Positions 30,625 through 40,513 of a stretch of 64,000 nt of DNA are shown piece by piece. Position 1 is the stretch's first letter. Every line of letters starts with the position of its first letter. The notes beneath the pieces were generated by a model. The model had not been told where the DNA came from. It worked only from the letters and a program-made list of their open reading frames with translations, and did not search any database. Source of the DNA: an uncultured Lachnospiraceae bacterium. GTDB lineage: Bacteria > Bacillota > Clostridia > Lachnospirales > Lachnospiraceae. Location of the stretch: positions 1 to 64,000 of the forward strand of contig CAMWBY010000017.1 in the NCBI GenBank assembly GCA_947172645.1, written 5' to 3'. A program made the position numbers and the translations under genes.

Positions 30625-32448
30625 TTACTTCCCTCTCATTTCTGTCGGAATCATCAGCCTCACCCGCGTGCCTGCGCCGAGTTCCGAATAAATATGCACG
30701 CGGTATCCGTCCCCATAATACAGCTTCATACGCTGATTAATATTATAGAGCCCGATGCTTTTACTGCGGCTCATATCGCGTATTTCTATATCGTTGCGCA
30801 ATTTGCCGAGTGCCTCTTCTGTCATTCCGCTTCCGTTGTCATCCACATCGATAAACAGAACCTGTCCGCCCTCCACCTCTCTTCTGTAAACAGATAAGAC
30901 AATCCGGCCGCCCTCATCCACTTCGTCCATCCCATGCTGTATAGCATTCTCCACCACCGGCTGCAGGATGAGAGGCAGCATACGGTACTGCGACAAGTCA
31001 ATCCCCTCCTCAATCTGTTTCCCAAACTGGATACGGTTCCCAAACCTCAATTGCTGAATCTTCATATACTCGTCCACATGGTTTAGCTCTTCCTCCAAAG
31101 TAGTAAATGAAGTTCCTGTGTTTTCAAGAACATACCGCATAGCCTTGCCAAGAAGCTTAATTGCGGTCGATACCTCTTTATCCCCCGCCTTCAGGGCTTT
31201 CATGCGGATAGTTTCCAATGTATTATATAAAAAATGCGGATTAATCTGGCTTGCAAGCATCTTAAACTCCATCTCCTGCTGCCTGATTAACAATTCTTGC
31301 TCTTTAATCTGCGCCTTGTATACTTTCGCCTCCTGTTCTTTAATATTGAACACCATAACCTGCAAATCGGAAAATGCTTCGGACAGTTCATCATTTCCCT
31401 GAAACGTAGGTATAAGTTCATAGTCCTGGTTACTCGCCTTATGCATCTCCTGCCTAAGCAGCCCTACCCTGCCCGTAAAATAATTGGTAAAAAAGTGTAT
31501 CATTATCGCCGGAATGACCAGGGCTGACAGGATGACCATGCCGCACATATACAGAATGCTTCTGATATTATCATACCCTTGTCCGTCCAATGTGCAGATA
31601 TAGACTCTGGAATCAGACTGGTAGGCATGGAAAGTTGATACATTGGCGAAACACTTATCCCCGTCCACTTCCGCCAACCCTGTATACTGGAAATAGGGTT
31701 CTCCATAATCCACAAAGACAGGCAGCGCATTCCCATACCTTTCCCTGTCCGAGCTGTAGAAAACAGGTCCCTCATCCACCGCCAACAGGCTTAGGTACCC
31801 GTCACTGTCCACCCGCATCCGCAAAAAATCATTGCTGATATGAATCACAAGCACCGCATTGTAGGAAGAATCAAACAGTGGTATTTTCCTCACCAGACAC
31901 AGGTTCCAATAGCTGTTCCGATATCCGTATTCCCAGGGAATCTCCTGCCAGAAAACATTGGACTGGGAGACAGCCTTTTGATACCATACCGTCTCTGCAA
32001 TCTCTTCATCGACCCGCTTGAACTGTTTATAGTCTGTCAATGCCGGATTATCCGTATAAATATTAATCTCACTGATTTCACCGTAAGCCCTCACATATTG
32101 GTCCAACGTCACATTCTGGTCAACCGCCCGCATATAATCCTGTCTGGTATCAAATTCCCCCGTCAGAGTCCTTCTGACATCATTTGTAAAAGCGATATCC
32201 TTGGAAATATTGTAGACCTCCGTGGTAAATTCAAACAAAATATTACGTACCCTGTGATTATCGGATTTCAGCATATCCGTATAATAATTGACCATCAGAT
32301 GGTATGTGTAAAACAATAAGAAAGCTCCAATCAGAACAATCGGCACGACTATGACCGCCATATAAATCAGGTACAACTGCCGCTTAATGGTAAGTCTGTT
32401 TAATCTGTTTAATTTTAATAATGAAGAAATACGGATTCTTTTATTCAT
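30625..32448 (-). CDS. YesM-type sensor histidine kinase
   Basis: QINPHFLYNTLETIRMKA, LPLILQPVVENAIQHGMDE, DNGSGM, SIGLYNINQRMKLYYG. Confidence 0.94.
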   Translation of the reverse strand: MNKRIRISSLLKLNRLNRLTIKRQLYLIYMAVIVVPIVLIGAFLLFYTYHLMVNYYTDMLKSDNHRVRNILFEFTTEVYNISKDIAFTNDVRRTLTGEFDTRQDYMRAVDQNVTLDQYVRAYGEISEINIYTDNPALTDYKQFKRVDEEIAETVWYQKAVSQSNVFWQEIPWEYGYRNSYWNLCLVRKIPLFDSSYNAVLVIHISNDFLRMRVDSDGYLSLLAVDEGPVFYSSDRERYGNALPVFVDYGEPYFQYTGLAEVDGDKCFANVSTFHAYQSDSRVYICTLDGQGYDNIRSILYMCGMVILSALVIPAIMIHFFTNYFTGRVGLLRQEMHKASNQDYELIPTFQGNDELSEAFSDLQVMVFNIKEQEAKVYKAQIKEQELLIRQQEMEFKMLASQINPHFLYNTLETIRMKALKAGDKEVSTAIKLLGKAMRYVLENTGTSFTTLEEELNHVDEYMKIQQLRFGNRIQFGKQIEEGIDLSQYRMLPLILQPVVENAIQHGMDEVDEGGRIVLSVYRREVEGGQVLFIDVDDNGSGMTEEALGKLRNDIEIRDMSRSKSIGLYNINQRMKLYYGDGYRVHIYSELGAGTRVRLMIPTEMRGK

Positions 32449-32840
32449 AAATGTTATATGGCCTTCCTAATCTAATTAGTGTCCTCTATATGTCTGACCC
32501 TATTTTACCATCCGTACATACTTCTTGCCCATAGCAAAATTTTTACGTATTTTACCTCTAAAAAATACACTATTATTTTAAAAGCCCATCCTATAATATG
32601 TTGGCACAAAGGAAACAGCAGATTTGGTAAGAGCGAAATGCCTGTCGGATATAAAATTATGGAAAGAAGTTGTAAGATAAGGCTGCCATAGTGTATGATA
32701 GAAAAAAGCTATATCGTTTTCGTAAATACGTTTAAGGCATTGCTCTGTTTCCAATGTACTGTAAAGACATATACACCGCTACTTTGCATGGCTATTGTCT
32801 TCATAAATCATCAACATATTTTGACAGGAGGATACTCATT

Positions 32841-35186
32841 ATGAAATTCAGTAACGGATGTTGGCTCTTCAAGAAAGGGACTGCCTGCTTCTCACCCCAT
32901 GAAGTCTACTACACCACAGTCAGGGACACCGAAGTGACTCTGTGCGCACCGACACGCCCAATCACATCCAGGGGCGATACATTGGGACTCGTGAATCTTA
33001 CCGTCCGTATTTCTTCTCCTATGCCGGATGTCATCCGCGTGCAGGCCGACCATCACATGGGTACGACGGATAAAGCACCGACTTTTGAACTTCACTTAGA
33101 CACCCCGCAGGTTTTGCAGGTAGAAGATACCAAAGAAACGCTCACCGTCACCAGCGGTTCCCTTTCTCTTGTCATCACGAAAAACCCCTGGTCTATGTCC
33201 TATGTAAGAGACGGCAAAGTGCTCACCAAAAGTGGCAGGAATGACCTTGCCCTGATGAAAACAGACTACAGGGGCGATTTCTATGAGGTGGACGGAGATT
33301 TGGAAAATACCTACATACGCCAACAGCTTGGCATCGGCGTAGGCGAACTGCTCTACGGGACAGGCGAACGTTTTACCCCTTTTGTCAAAAACGGCCAGTC
33401 CGTTGAAATTTATAACGAAGACGGCGGCACAAGCACCGACCAGGCTTACAAGAATATCCCTTTCTATCTCTCCAATAAGGGATACGGCGTGCTGGTAAAC
33501 CATCCTGAGAAGGTGTCTATGGAGTTTGGAACCGAGAACGTGACCAAAGCCTCTTTCTGTGTAGAGGGAGGCAGCCTGGATTACTTCTTCTTCAACGGCC
33601 CTTCCATGAAGGATGTCCTTACACGGTATACCGACTTGTCCGGCAAGCCTGCCCTGCCTGCGCCCTGGACCTTCGGATTGTGGCTGTCCACTTCCTTTAC
33701 CACCAATTACGACGAAGAGACGGTCATGAGTTTTATTGACGGTATGTTAGACCGCGGTATTCCGCTGCGCACTTTCCATTTCGACTGCTTCTGGATGAAG
33801 GCATTCCACTGGTCTGATTTTGTCTGGGATGAAGAGGTATTTCCCGACCCCGCCGGGCTCTTGTCGAGAATCAAAGCGAAAGGCTTAAATATCTGCGTCT
33901 GGATTAACCCCTATATCGGCCAGGAGTCCGTACTTTTTGCGGAAGGGAAAGAGAAAGGCTACTTTATCAAACGCCCTGGCGGTGACGTATGGCAGTGGGA
34001 TATGTGGCAGCCCGGCATGGCGTTTGTTGATTTCACCAACCCGGAAGCATGCAGATGGTATCAGGATAAACTGGAAGCCCTGCTTGACATGGGCGTGGAC
34101 TGTTTCAAGACGGATTTCGGAGAGAGGATTCCTGTAAACTGCGTCTACCATGACGGTTCCGACCCGAAGAAAATGCACAATTTCTACACATACCTGTACA
34201 ATAAGACCGTCTATGAACTGTTGGAGAGAAAACGCGGCAAAGGCGAAGCCGTACTGTTCGCCCGCTCTGCAACCGTAGGCGGACAGAAGTTCCCCGTGCA
34301 TTGGGGCGGCGACTGTTGGTCCGATTATGAATCTATGGAGGAAAGCCTTCGGGGCGGCCTGTCCCTGTTGATGTCCGGCTTCGGTTTCTGGGCGCATGAT
34401 ATCGGCGGATTCGAACATACTTCCACCGCTGACGTCTACAAACGCTGGGTTGCTTTCGGTCTGTTGTCTTCCCACAGCAGACTGCACGGAAGCCAGTCTT
34501 ACCGTGTGCCGTGGCTTTATGACGATGAAGCCGTGGATGTGGTAAGAACCTTTACCCGGCTAAAGGCATCCTTGATGCCGTATTTGTATGAGACATCCAT
34601 AGACACTTCCCGCTCCGGCGTTCCAACCATGCGCAGTATGGTTCTGGAATTTACGGAAGACAAGAACTGTCACTATCTGGACAAACAATATATGTTGGGC
34701 GACAACCTCTTAGTAGCCCCCATCTTTAACGATGAGAGCATTGGCTCTTTCTATCTGCCGAAAGGCGCATGGACGGATTTCTTCACAGGAGAGGTGACGG
34801 AAGGCGGTGTATGGGTTGAGAAAACCTATGATTACCTGCACTTGCCGCTGATGGTTCGCGGAAACTCCATCGTGGCGGTGGGCGCATGTGACGATAAGCC
34901 TGACTACGATTATGCCGATGGCGCCCAATTGCGTATATACGCACTGGAGGACGGGCAGGCTGCCGAAACCATTATTTATGATATGGCACAGAACGAATCG
35001 CTCCGTGTAACTGCCCTGAAGAACGGTTCTAAAATTACCATCCAGGCAGACAATAAAGGTGGCAAACCTTACACGCTAAGGCTTATCAACATACAGGCAA
35101 AGTCCGCCGACGGCGCTTCCATGGCTGTGGAAGGAAATGATACGGTGCTGACGCCGGATGCGGCAACGATACTGGTGACCGTTTAG
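32841..35186 (+). CDS. yicI: alpha-xylosidase, GH31 (YicI-like)
   Basis: High visual similarity to recalled E. coli YicI: FGLWLSTSFTTNYDEETVMSFIDGM, FHFDCFWMKAFHWSDF, FKTDFGERIP, FARSATVGGQKFPVHWGGDC; ATG 32841 after GGAGG. Confidence 0.95.
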   Translation: MKFSNGCWLFKKGTACFSPHEVYYTTVRDTEVTLCAPTRPITSRGDTLGLVNLTVRISSPMPDVIRVQADHHMGTTDKAPTFELHLDTPQVLQVEDTKETLTVTSGSLSLVITKNPWSMSYVRDGKVLTKSGRNDLALMKTDYRGDFYEVDGDLENTYIRQQLGIGVGELLYGTGERFTPFVKNGQSVEIYNEDGGTSTDQAYKNIPFYLSNKGYGVLVNHPEKVSMEFGTENVTKASFCVEGGSLDYFFFNGPSMKDVLTRYTDLSGKPALPAPWTFGLWLSTSFTTNYDEETVMSFIDGMLDRGIPLRTFHFDCFWMKAFHWSDFVWDEEVFPDPAGLLSRIKAKGLNICVWINPYIGQESVLFAEGKEKGYFIKRPGGDVWQWDMWQPGMAFVDFTNPEACRWYQDKLEALLDMGVDCFKTDFGERIPVNCVYHDGSDPKKMHNFYTYLYNKTVYELLERKRGKGEAVLFARSATVGGQKFPVHWGGDCWSDYESMEESLRGGLSLLMSGFGFWAHDIGGFEHTSTADVYKRWVAFGLLSSHSRLHGSQSYRVPWLYDDEAVDVVRTFTRLKASLMPYLYETSIDTSRSGVPTMRSMVLEFTEDKNCHYLDKQYMLGDNLLVAPIFNDESIGSFYLPKGAWTDFFTGEVTEGGVWVEKTYDYLHLPLMVRGNSIVAVGACDDKPDYDYADGAQLRIYALEDGQAAETIIYDMAQNESLRVTALKNGSKITIQADNKGGKPYTLRLINIQAKSADGASMAVEGNDTVLTPDAATILVTV

Positions 35187-35204
35187 CAGATTTATTGTGC
35201 AACC

Positions 35205-35244
35205 AACACCCCCGGAGACATGAGTATACCGTCCCGGGGGTGTT
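35205..35244. terminator. bidirectional terminator
   Basis: AACACCCCCGG ... CCGGGGGTGTT between convergent genes. Confidence 0.75.
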
Positions 35245-35298
35245 AAAATGTTATCGAATCTTCTGTTTAGTTTTTTAGAAATCGATGCGCTAATCCCT

Positions 35299-36696
35299 CT
35301 ACATCGTAATCCATCCGAAAACATTTGCAATGGAACTGAGAAGGATAACTACGACACATATAGGCGCAAGATATTTCATAAAAAAGCAGTACATCTTCTT
35401 GCGTTTAAATGCGGAAGACTGTTCCACTTCCTCCGTAATCCGGTCAAGCCCTGCCACACGGGTAATCAAAAGGCAGGTTGCCAGAGCCGCCAAAGGCATC
35501 ATAAGCGAGTTGGTCAGGAAATCGAAGAAATCAAGAATCGACATTCCGATTACCGTGACAAAATCAAGCACGCCAAAACCAAGGGCCGAAGCCGAGCCAA
35601 GCACAACCATGATGACGCCCATCAGTACCGTGGCTTTATGACGGCTAAAACCGAATTGGTCCTCAAAAGTAGAGACGCCTGATTCCGCAAGCGAAATAGC
35701 GCTGGTCAACGCCGCAAGCAGAACCAACAGGAAAAACATAATCCCTGCCCCGGTTCCGAAACCCATGCTTGCAAAAACCTTCGGGATGGTGATAAACATC
35801 AAGGACGGCCCCGCCTGCAATGTGTCCGGATTGCCGCCGGAGAAAGCAAAGACAGCCGGAATAATCATAAGTCCTGCAAGCATGGCAATCGCCGTATCAA
35901 AAACTTCCACCTGTTTCGTAGATTGCTCAATATCCACTTCTTTTTTCATATAAGAACCATAGGTATATAAAATACCCATGGCGATGGACAGCGAATAAAA
36001 CATCTGTCCCATAGCGGCAACCACGGTCATCCACGAGAAATTCTCGAAGTTCGGAATCAGGAAGTACTTCACGCCCTCCCATGCCCCCGGTCTGGTCATG
36101 GAATAACCGGCCACAAAAATTGCCAAAATGACAAGCAGCGGCATCATCACTTTGGAAACCCGCTCCACGCCATGTTTTACCCCTGCAAACAGAACCGCCA
36201 CAACGATAAAGCTAAACAAAAGGAACCATATCTCCGCGCTGAACCCGTCCGAAATAAACCCGGTAAAATAGTCGTCCTGCGCCAAAGCCTCCGTGTTCCC
36301 CCGCAGATATTCAAATAGGTACTTAACCACCCACCCGCCAATGACACTGTAATAAGGCACAATCAGCATAGGAATCACCGCGTTCACCCATCCGCCTATC
36401 TTAAAAGGCATCTTCTTGCCAAAAGACTGGAACGCGCCTACCGGGCTTCTCTTTGTCATACGCCCCAGGGCAGTTTCCGACACAATCAGCGCATAGCCGA
36501 AAGTCAACATCAGAATCAAATAAGTCAAAAGAAAAATTCCGCCGCCATATTTCGCCGCAAGATAGGGGAATCTCCAGATATTGCCAAGACCGACCGCCGA
36601 ACCGGCAACCGCCAGGACATACCCTAATTTCCCGGAAAAAGTACTGCGCTTCTTCCCTGCATGTGGCAGAGCTGTAGTAGTTTCATTTTCTGTCAT
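35299..36696 (-). CDS. sodium-dependent transporter (NSS/SNF family)
   Basis: GKLGYVLAVAGSAVGLGNIWRFPYLAAKYGGGIFLLTYL. Confidence 0.95.
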   Translation of the reverse strand: MTENETTTALPHAGKKRSTFSGKLGYVLAVAGSAVGLGNIWRFPYLAAKYGGGIFLLTYLILMLTFGYALIVSETALGRMTKRSPVGAFQSFGKKMPFKIGGWVNAVIPMLIVPYYSVIGGWVVKYLFEYLRGNTEALAQDDYFTGFISDGFSAEIWFLLFSFIVVAVLFAGVKHGVERVSKVMMPLLVILAIFVAGYSMTRPGAWEGVKYFLIPNFENFSWMTVVAAMGQMFYSLSIAMGILYTYGSYMKKEVDIEQSTKQVEVFDTAIAMLAGLMIIPAVFAFSGGNPDTLQAGPSLMFITIPKVFASMGFGTGAGIMFFLLVLLAALTSAISLAESGVSTFEDQFGFSRHKATVLMGVIMVVLGSASALGFGVLDFVTVIGMSILDFFDFLTNSLMMPLAALATCLLITRVAGLDRITEEVEQSSAFKRKKMYCFFMKYLAPICVVVILLSSIANVFGWITM

Positions 36697-37009
36697 CTTT
36701 TACCTCGTTTCTCTTCAGCGCGTCCACGCGCGTTCTTACATTCTCGGCAAATTCCTCATCGGAATATTTCGGGTCCCTTGTCTTCATCCAGACGGCGCAC
36801 GGAACCTCGCCGCATTCTCCACAGTTTTTGAATCCCTTGCCATTCACCGTACAATCATAGATGGCGCAAACTTTCCCATCCGGCACATGGAAGACCTTGC
36901 CGTTACATGTGTTACAGCCTGTGCACAGATTGCCGAAACAGTAACACGCGCTGCAATCTGTCCCACATACGCTCAGGTCTCCCTGATGCTGATTTAAGAT
37001 ATTCTCCAT
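36683..37009 (-). CDS. DUF3795 domain-containing Cys-rich protein
   Basis: CGTDCSACYCFGNLCTGCNTCNG...CAIYDC...KGFKNCGECGEVPC; overlaps the start of the SNF transporter. Confidence 0.85.
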   Translation of the reverse strand: MENILNQHQGDLSVCGTDCSACYCFGNLCTGCNTCNGKVFHVPDGKVCAIYDCTVNGKGFKNCGECGEVPCAVWMKTRDPKYSDEEFAENVRTRVDALKRNEVKDDRK

Positions 37010-37058
37010 GACATTCCTTCTCCTTCGTAAGTATATTTTTTTATTATACCACTTTCTA

Positions 37059-38402
37059 CTATGATTGTGTTATATATTTTTCACGACACTCTCTCCGGTA
37101 AAAAAACACTGAAATGCCCATCCCAATCATCCATCCTATGGGCCACGAACACCATATTCCAATCGAAGAACCAGACCATGCCGAAAGCGCAAACGCCAGG
37201 ATAACGCGCAAAACAAGGTCCGTAAAAGTGGCAATCATAAACTGCCGCATCGCGCTGACACCCCGTAAAATCCCATCCGCCACCAGTTTAACGGATATCA
37301 CAAAATAAAAAGGCGACACAATCCACAGGAAATATCTGCCCGTCAACAGTGCAACAGAAGAGCTTTCTTCCATAAAAAGCAACAATAAATACTTGCCAAA
37401 GAAGACATATACCGCACAGAAAGGGATGCACAAACACCACACTAACTTCAACCCCGCACTAAATCCCGCCTTGATTCTCTCAAATTTATGCGCGCCAAGA
37501 TTCTGCGCCGCAAAATTGGAAATACCGTTCCCGATGGTCGTAAAAGAGGTAATCACCAGATTGTTCAGCTTGACCGCGGCGGAATATCCCGCGGCAACAC
37601 TGACGCCGAAACCGTTGATACAGCCTTGAATCATCATATTTCCCACAGATATAAAAGACTGCTGCAGAATGCTCGGAATGGCAATCACCGCTATTTTCCC
37701 AAGCAGGTTCCATGAAAAGACAGGAACGTTTCCTTCTGTCCGGATGCCTGCCAAACGTCTTAAAACCAATGCAACGGATAACATGCAGCTTACGCCCTGG
37801 CAAAGAAAAGTCGCCCACGCGACGCCTCCAATACCCATATCAAAATATTTCACGAAAACAATATCAAGCACGATATTGGCGCTTGACGACATGGCCAGGA
37901 AGATAAACGGCGTCTTGGAATCGCCCAACGCTGAGAAAATTCCTGTGGCAATATTGTAAAAAAGCAAAAAAGGCAATCCCCAAATATAGATATTCAAATA
38001 TAGAGAAGAGTCCCCCATTATCTCCGGCTGCGTCTTCATCAGCCGCAGCAGCGTATCGCATAACAACAATCCTGCCGACATCAAAACCGCGCAAAGCGCC
38101 CCGCTGGCAATCAAAGCCGTATAGACAGAGGTTTTCATAGTCTTATAGTCTTTCGCCCCAAACAGCTGCGACGTCATGACAGAGCATCCGATATTGCACC
38201 CAAACGCAAAAGCGATAAAAATAAGCGTAATATTATAGCTGTTCCCCACGGCAGCCAACGCATTTTCTCCGATAAACCTGCCCGCCACCAACGAATCGGC
38301 TATATTGTATAACTGTTGAAATACAATGCTGCCAAACATAGGCAGACAGAACATCCACAAAACTTTCTGAGGATTCCCCTGCGTCATATCCTTATTCATC
38401 AT
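37059..38402 (-). CDS. MATE family efflux transporter
   Basis: LPMFGSIVFQQLYNIADSLVAGRFIGENALAAVGNSYNIT. Confidence 0.94.
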   Translation of the reverse strand: MMNKDMTQGNPQKVLWMFCLPMFGSIVFQQLYNIADSLVAGRFIGENALAAVGNSYNITLIFIAFAFGCNIGCSVMTSQLFGAKDYKTMKTSVYTALIASGALCAVLMSAGLLLCDTLLRLMKTQPEIMGDSSLYLNIYIWGLPFLLFYNIATGIFSALGDSKTPFIFLAMSSSANIVLDIVFVKYFDMGIGGVAWATFLCQGVSCMLSVALVLRRLAGIRTEGNVPVFSWNLLGKIAVIAIPSILQQSFISVGNMMIQGCINGFGVSVAAGYSAAVKLNNLVITSFTTIGNGISNFAAQNLGAHKFERIKAGFSAGLKLVWCLCIPFCAVYVFFGKYLLLLFMEESSSVALLTGRYFLWIVSPFYFVISVKLVADGILRGVSAMRQFMIATFTDLVLRVILAFALSAWSGSSIGIWCSWPIGWMIGMGISVFFYRRECREKYITQS

Positions 38403-38563
38403 TCTTTACTCCTTTTATTGCTTTTGTATGGACTGTTAAAAGTGACAGTCCTCTCTTTACATCTTACCAAGAATGCATTATACTACCCGCAAAGAAATAT
38501 GAAAAATATATATATGATATAATAAATATCTAATTTTTATATATAAGAAAGCACACAACGCAT

Positions 38564-39463
38564 ATGGATATCAACTTTGAATACTACAAAATATTTTACT
38601 ATGTAGCAAAATACAAGAACATCACAAAGGCTGCCGCCGCACTGGGAAATAACCAGCCAAATGTGACAAGGGTTATGAAATTACTGGAAGCACAACTAAA
38701 TTGTAAACTCTTTATCCGGGAGGCAAGAGGCATCAGCCTGACGGAAGCGGGGGAACTTCTTTTCTCCCATGTGGAAATCGCCTATAGCCACTTACTAAAT
38801 GCACAGGAGGAAATACGCGGGCAGAATACCCAAGGTTACGGCACCGTGGAAATCGGGGCAACCGAGACGGCGCTGCATCTTTTCCTGTTGGATGCGCTGC
38901 TTGGTTTCAAGAAGAAATACCCGGCAGTCAGAATCAAAATCCACAACCATACCGCGCCGGAAACCCTCAGGCTATTAACCGGCGGGAAACTGGATTTTGC
39001 CGTCGTTACGTCGCCCTTTGAAATTCCCAAAGCCGTACGCAGTGAAAAAATCTTAGATTTTAATGAAATATTGGTGGGCGGAATGCAATACCGAAATCTT
39101 CGCCATGCATCTTTGGAGTTAAAAGACTTGAAAGACTATCCCTGGGTCGGATTGGGAAGAGGAACGGCAACCTATGAGCTTTATAAAAATTTCTTCATAG
39201 GACATAAGATTGACTTGGAACCCGATATGGAAGTGGCTACCTCCGACCTTCTCCTGCCACTCATTGTAAATAATCTTGGTATCGGTTTCGTTCCCGAGAC
39301 GCTTGCCCTGCCGTTTCTTGCGGAAGAGAAACTGATACCGATACACATAAACTGCAAAATTCCCAAACGTTCCCTTCAGATGGTGTCCGACCAGGGACGC
39401 GGGAAAAGCCTTGCGGCGGATACACTGTATCAATATTTCAGGGAAAAAGCCGCCGGACAGTAA
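38564..39463 (+). CDS. LysR family transcriptional regulator
   Basis: FYYVAKYKNITKAAAALGNNQPNVTRVMKLLEAQLNCKLFIREARGISLTEAGE. Confidence 0.95.
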   Translation: MDINFEYYKIFYYVAKYKNITKAAAALGNNQPNVTRVMKLLEAQLNCKLFIREARGISLTEAGELLFSHVEIAYSHLLNAQEEIRGQNTQGYGTVEIGATETALHLFLLDALLGFKKKYPAVRIKIHNHTAPETLRLLTGGKLDFAVVTSPFEIPKAVRSEKILDFNEILVGGMQYRNLRHASLELKDLKDYPWVGLGRGTATYELYKNFFIGHKIDLEPDMEVATSDLLLPLIVNNLGIGFVPETLALPFLAEEKLIPIHINCKIPKRSLQMVSDQGRGKSLAADTLYQYFREKAAGQ

Positions 39464-39517
39464 ATTCATACATGCGCTTGTCCATCCGCGCTATCCTTAT
39501 TTTGTTCCCATAATGCA

Positions 39518-40393
39518 TTAAGGATATATCTCCCTTGCGTCCTTAGGCAGACTATGCACATGCTCCAAAAATCCCCTGGCGGCTTCCGCCTCTTCTGCAT
39601 CATAGATATAGCCCAATTTCTCCGCCACAAACTTCGCCGTGGAATCAAACAGGCCGCACATGGAAAAAACTGCCCGCCAGCCGTCCTGCGCGCTCCCTCC
39701 AAAATAAGTATCCAGATAGCAATGATATTCTTCGTCACTAATCCACCTGTATAAGTACTTGCCAGACTTTCCCACACTCACGCCAAAATCCGTATTGATA
39801 CCGGCCTTCCAGGAAAGCATCTTCTCAAGCTGCTTGCGCACGACAAAATTCGCCATATCCTGTACATAAGGCATCTCCCCACGCCACAGACCCTTGGCAA
39901 GATTATTGCTGCACCACCAAAACTCATTGGCACATGCCAGAAACTGCTCCCGGGTAGGTTTCCTCACATGGCGGTCTGCATCCGTGGACTCCGGTATTTT
40001 GGGCAGAATCCGTTCCTTATCCAGTAAAATCCGGCATAGCTTATCATCCCCTATATGCTCTTTGGCATGTAAAACCGATTCTACGTGTAAGTCCACCCGG
40101 TTGCCATCAGTAAACTGCATCAGCCAACCATAGAAATTCTCTCTGTCGCAAGAAGCATCCGGTCCCTCATCCGGATACTGCATATACAGGATATCGCCGA
40201 ACCTGCGAATCCACTCCTTGTCCTCGATAAAAGGCTTCGTCTCCGTCACCACGAACACAATGTCATAATCCTGGAAAATATCCTTCGGCGCATTCGCATT
40301 GGTTCTTGAACCATTCATATAGATAGCTAAAATCCGGCTGTCCGCATTTGCAATATCCAAAAACAACTGATACATAACTGTTTCGCTACGCAT
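39518..40393 (-). CDS. aminoglycoside 6-adenylyltransferase (ANT(6)/AadE-like)
   Basis: YMNGSRTNANAPKDIFQDYDIVFVVT nucleotidyltransferase motif and co-linear similarity to recalled ANT(6)-Ia. Confidence 0.88.
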   Translation of the reverse strand: MRSETVMYQLFLDIANADSRILAIYMNGSRTNANAPKDIFQDYDIVFVVTETKPFIEDKEWIRRFGDILYMQYPDEGPDASCDRENFYGWLMQFTDGNRVDLHVESVLHAKEHIGDDKLCRILLDKERILPKIPESTDADRHVRKPTREQFLACANEFWWCSNNLAKGLWRGEMPYVQDMANFVVRKQLEKMLSWKAGINTDFGVSVGKSGKYLYRWISDEEYHCYLDTYFGGSAQDGWRAVFSMCGLFDSTAKFVAEKLGYIYDAEEAEAARGFLEHVHSLPKDAREIYP

Positions 40394-40513
40394 AGATACC
40401 CCTTTCCTATATACACCTTCCTTCTTATCTTAAACCCTGCCATAAATTATTACAATTCTCTATATGATAATTTTTTACTGACTGTTCCATACAGGGCTTT
40501 TCCGGCCTTCTTC

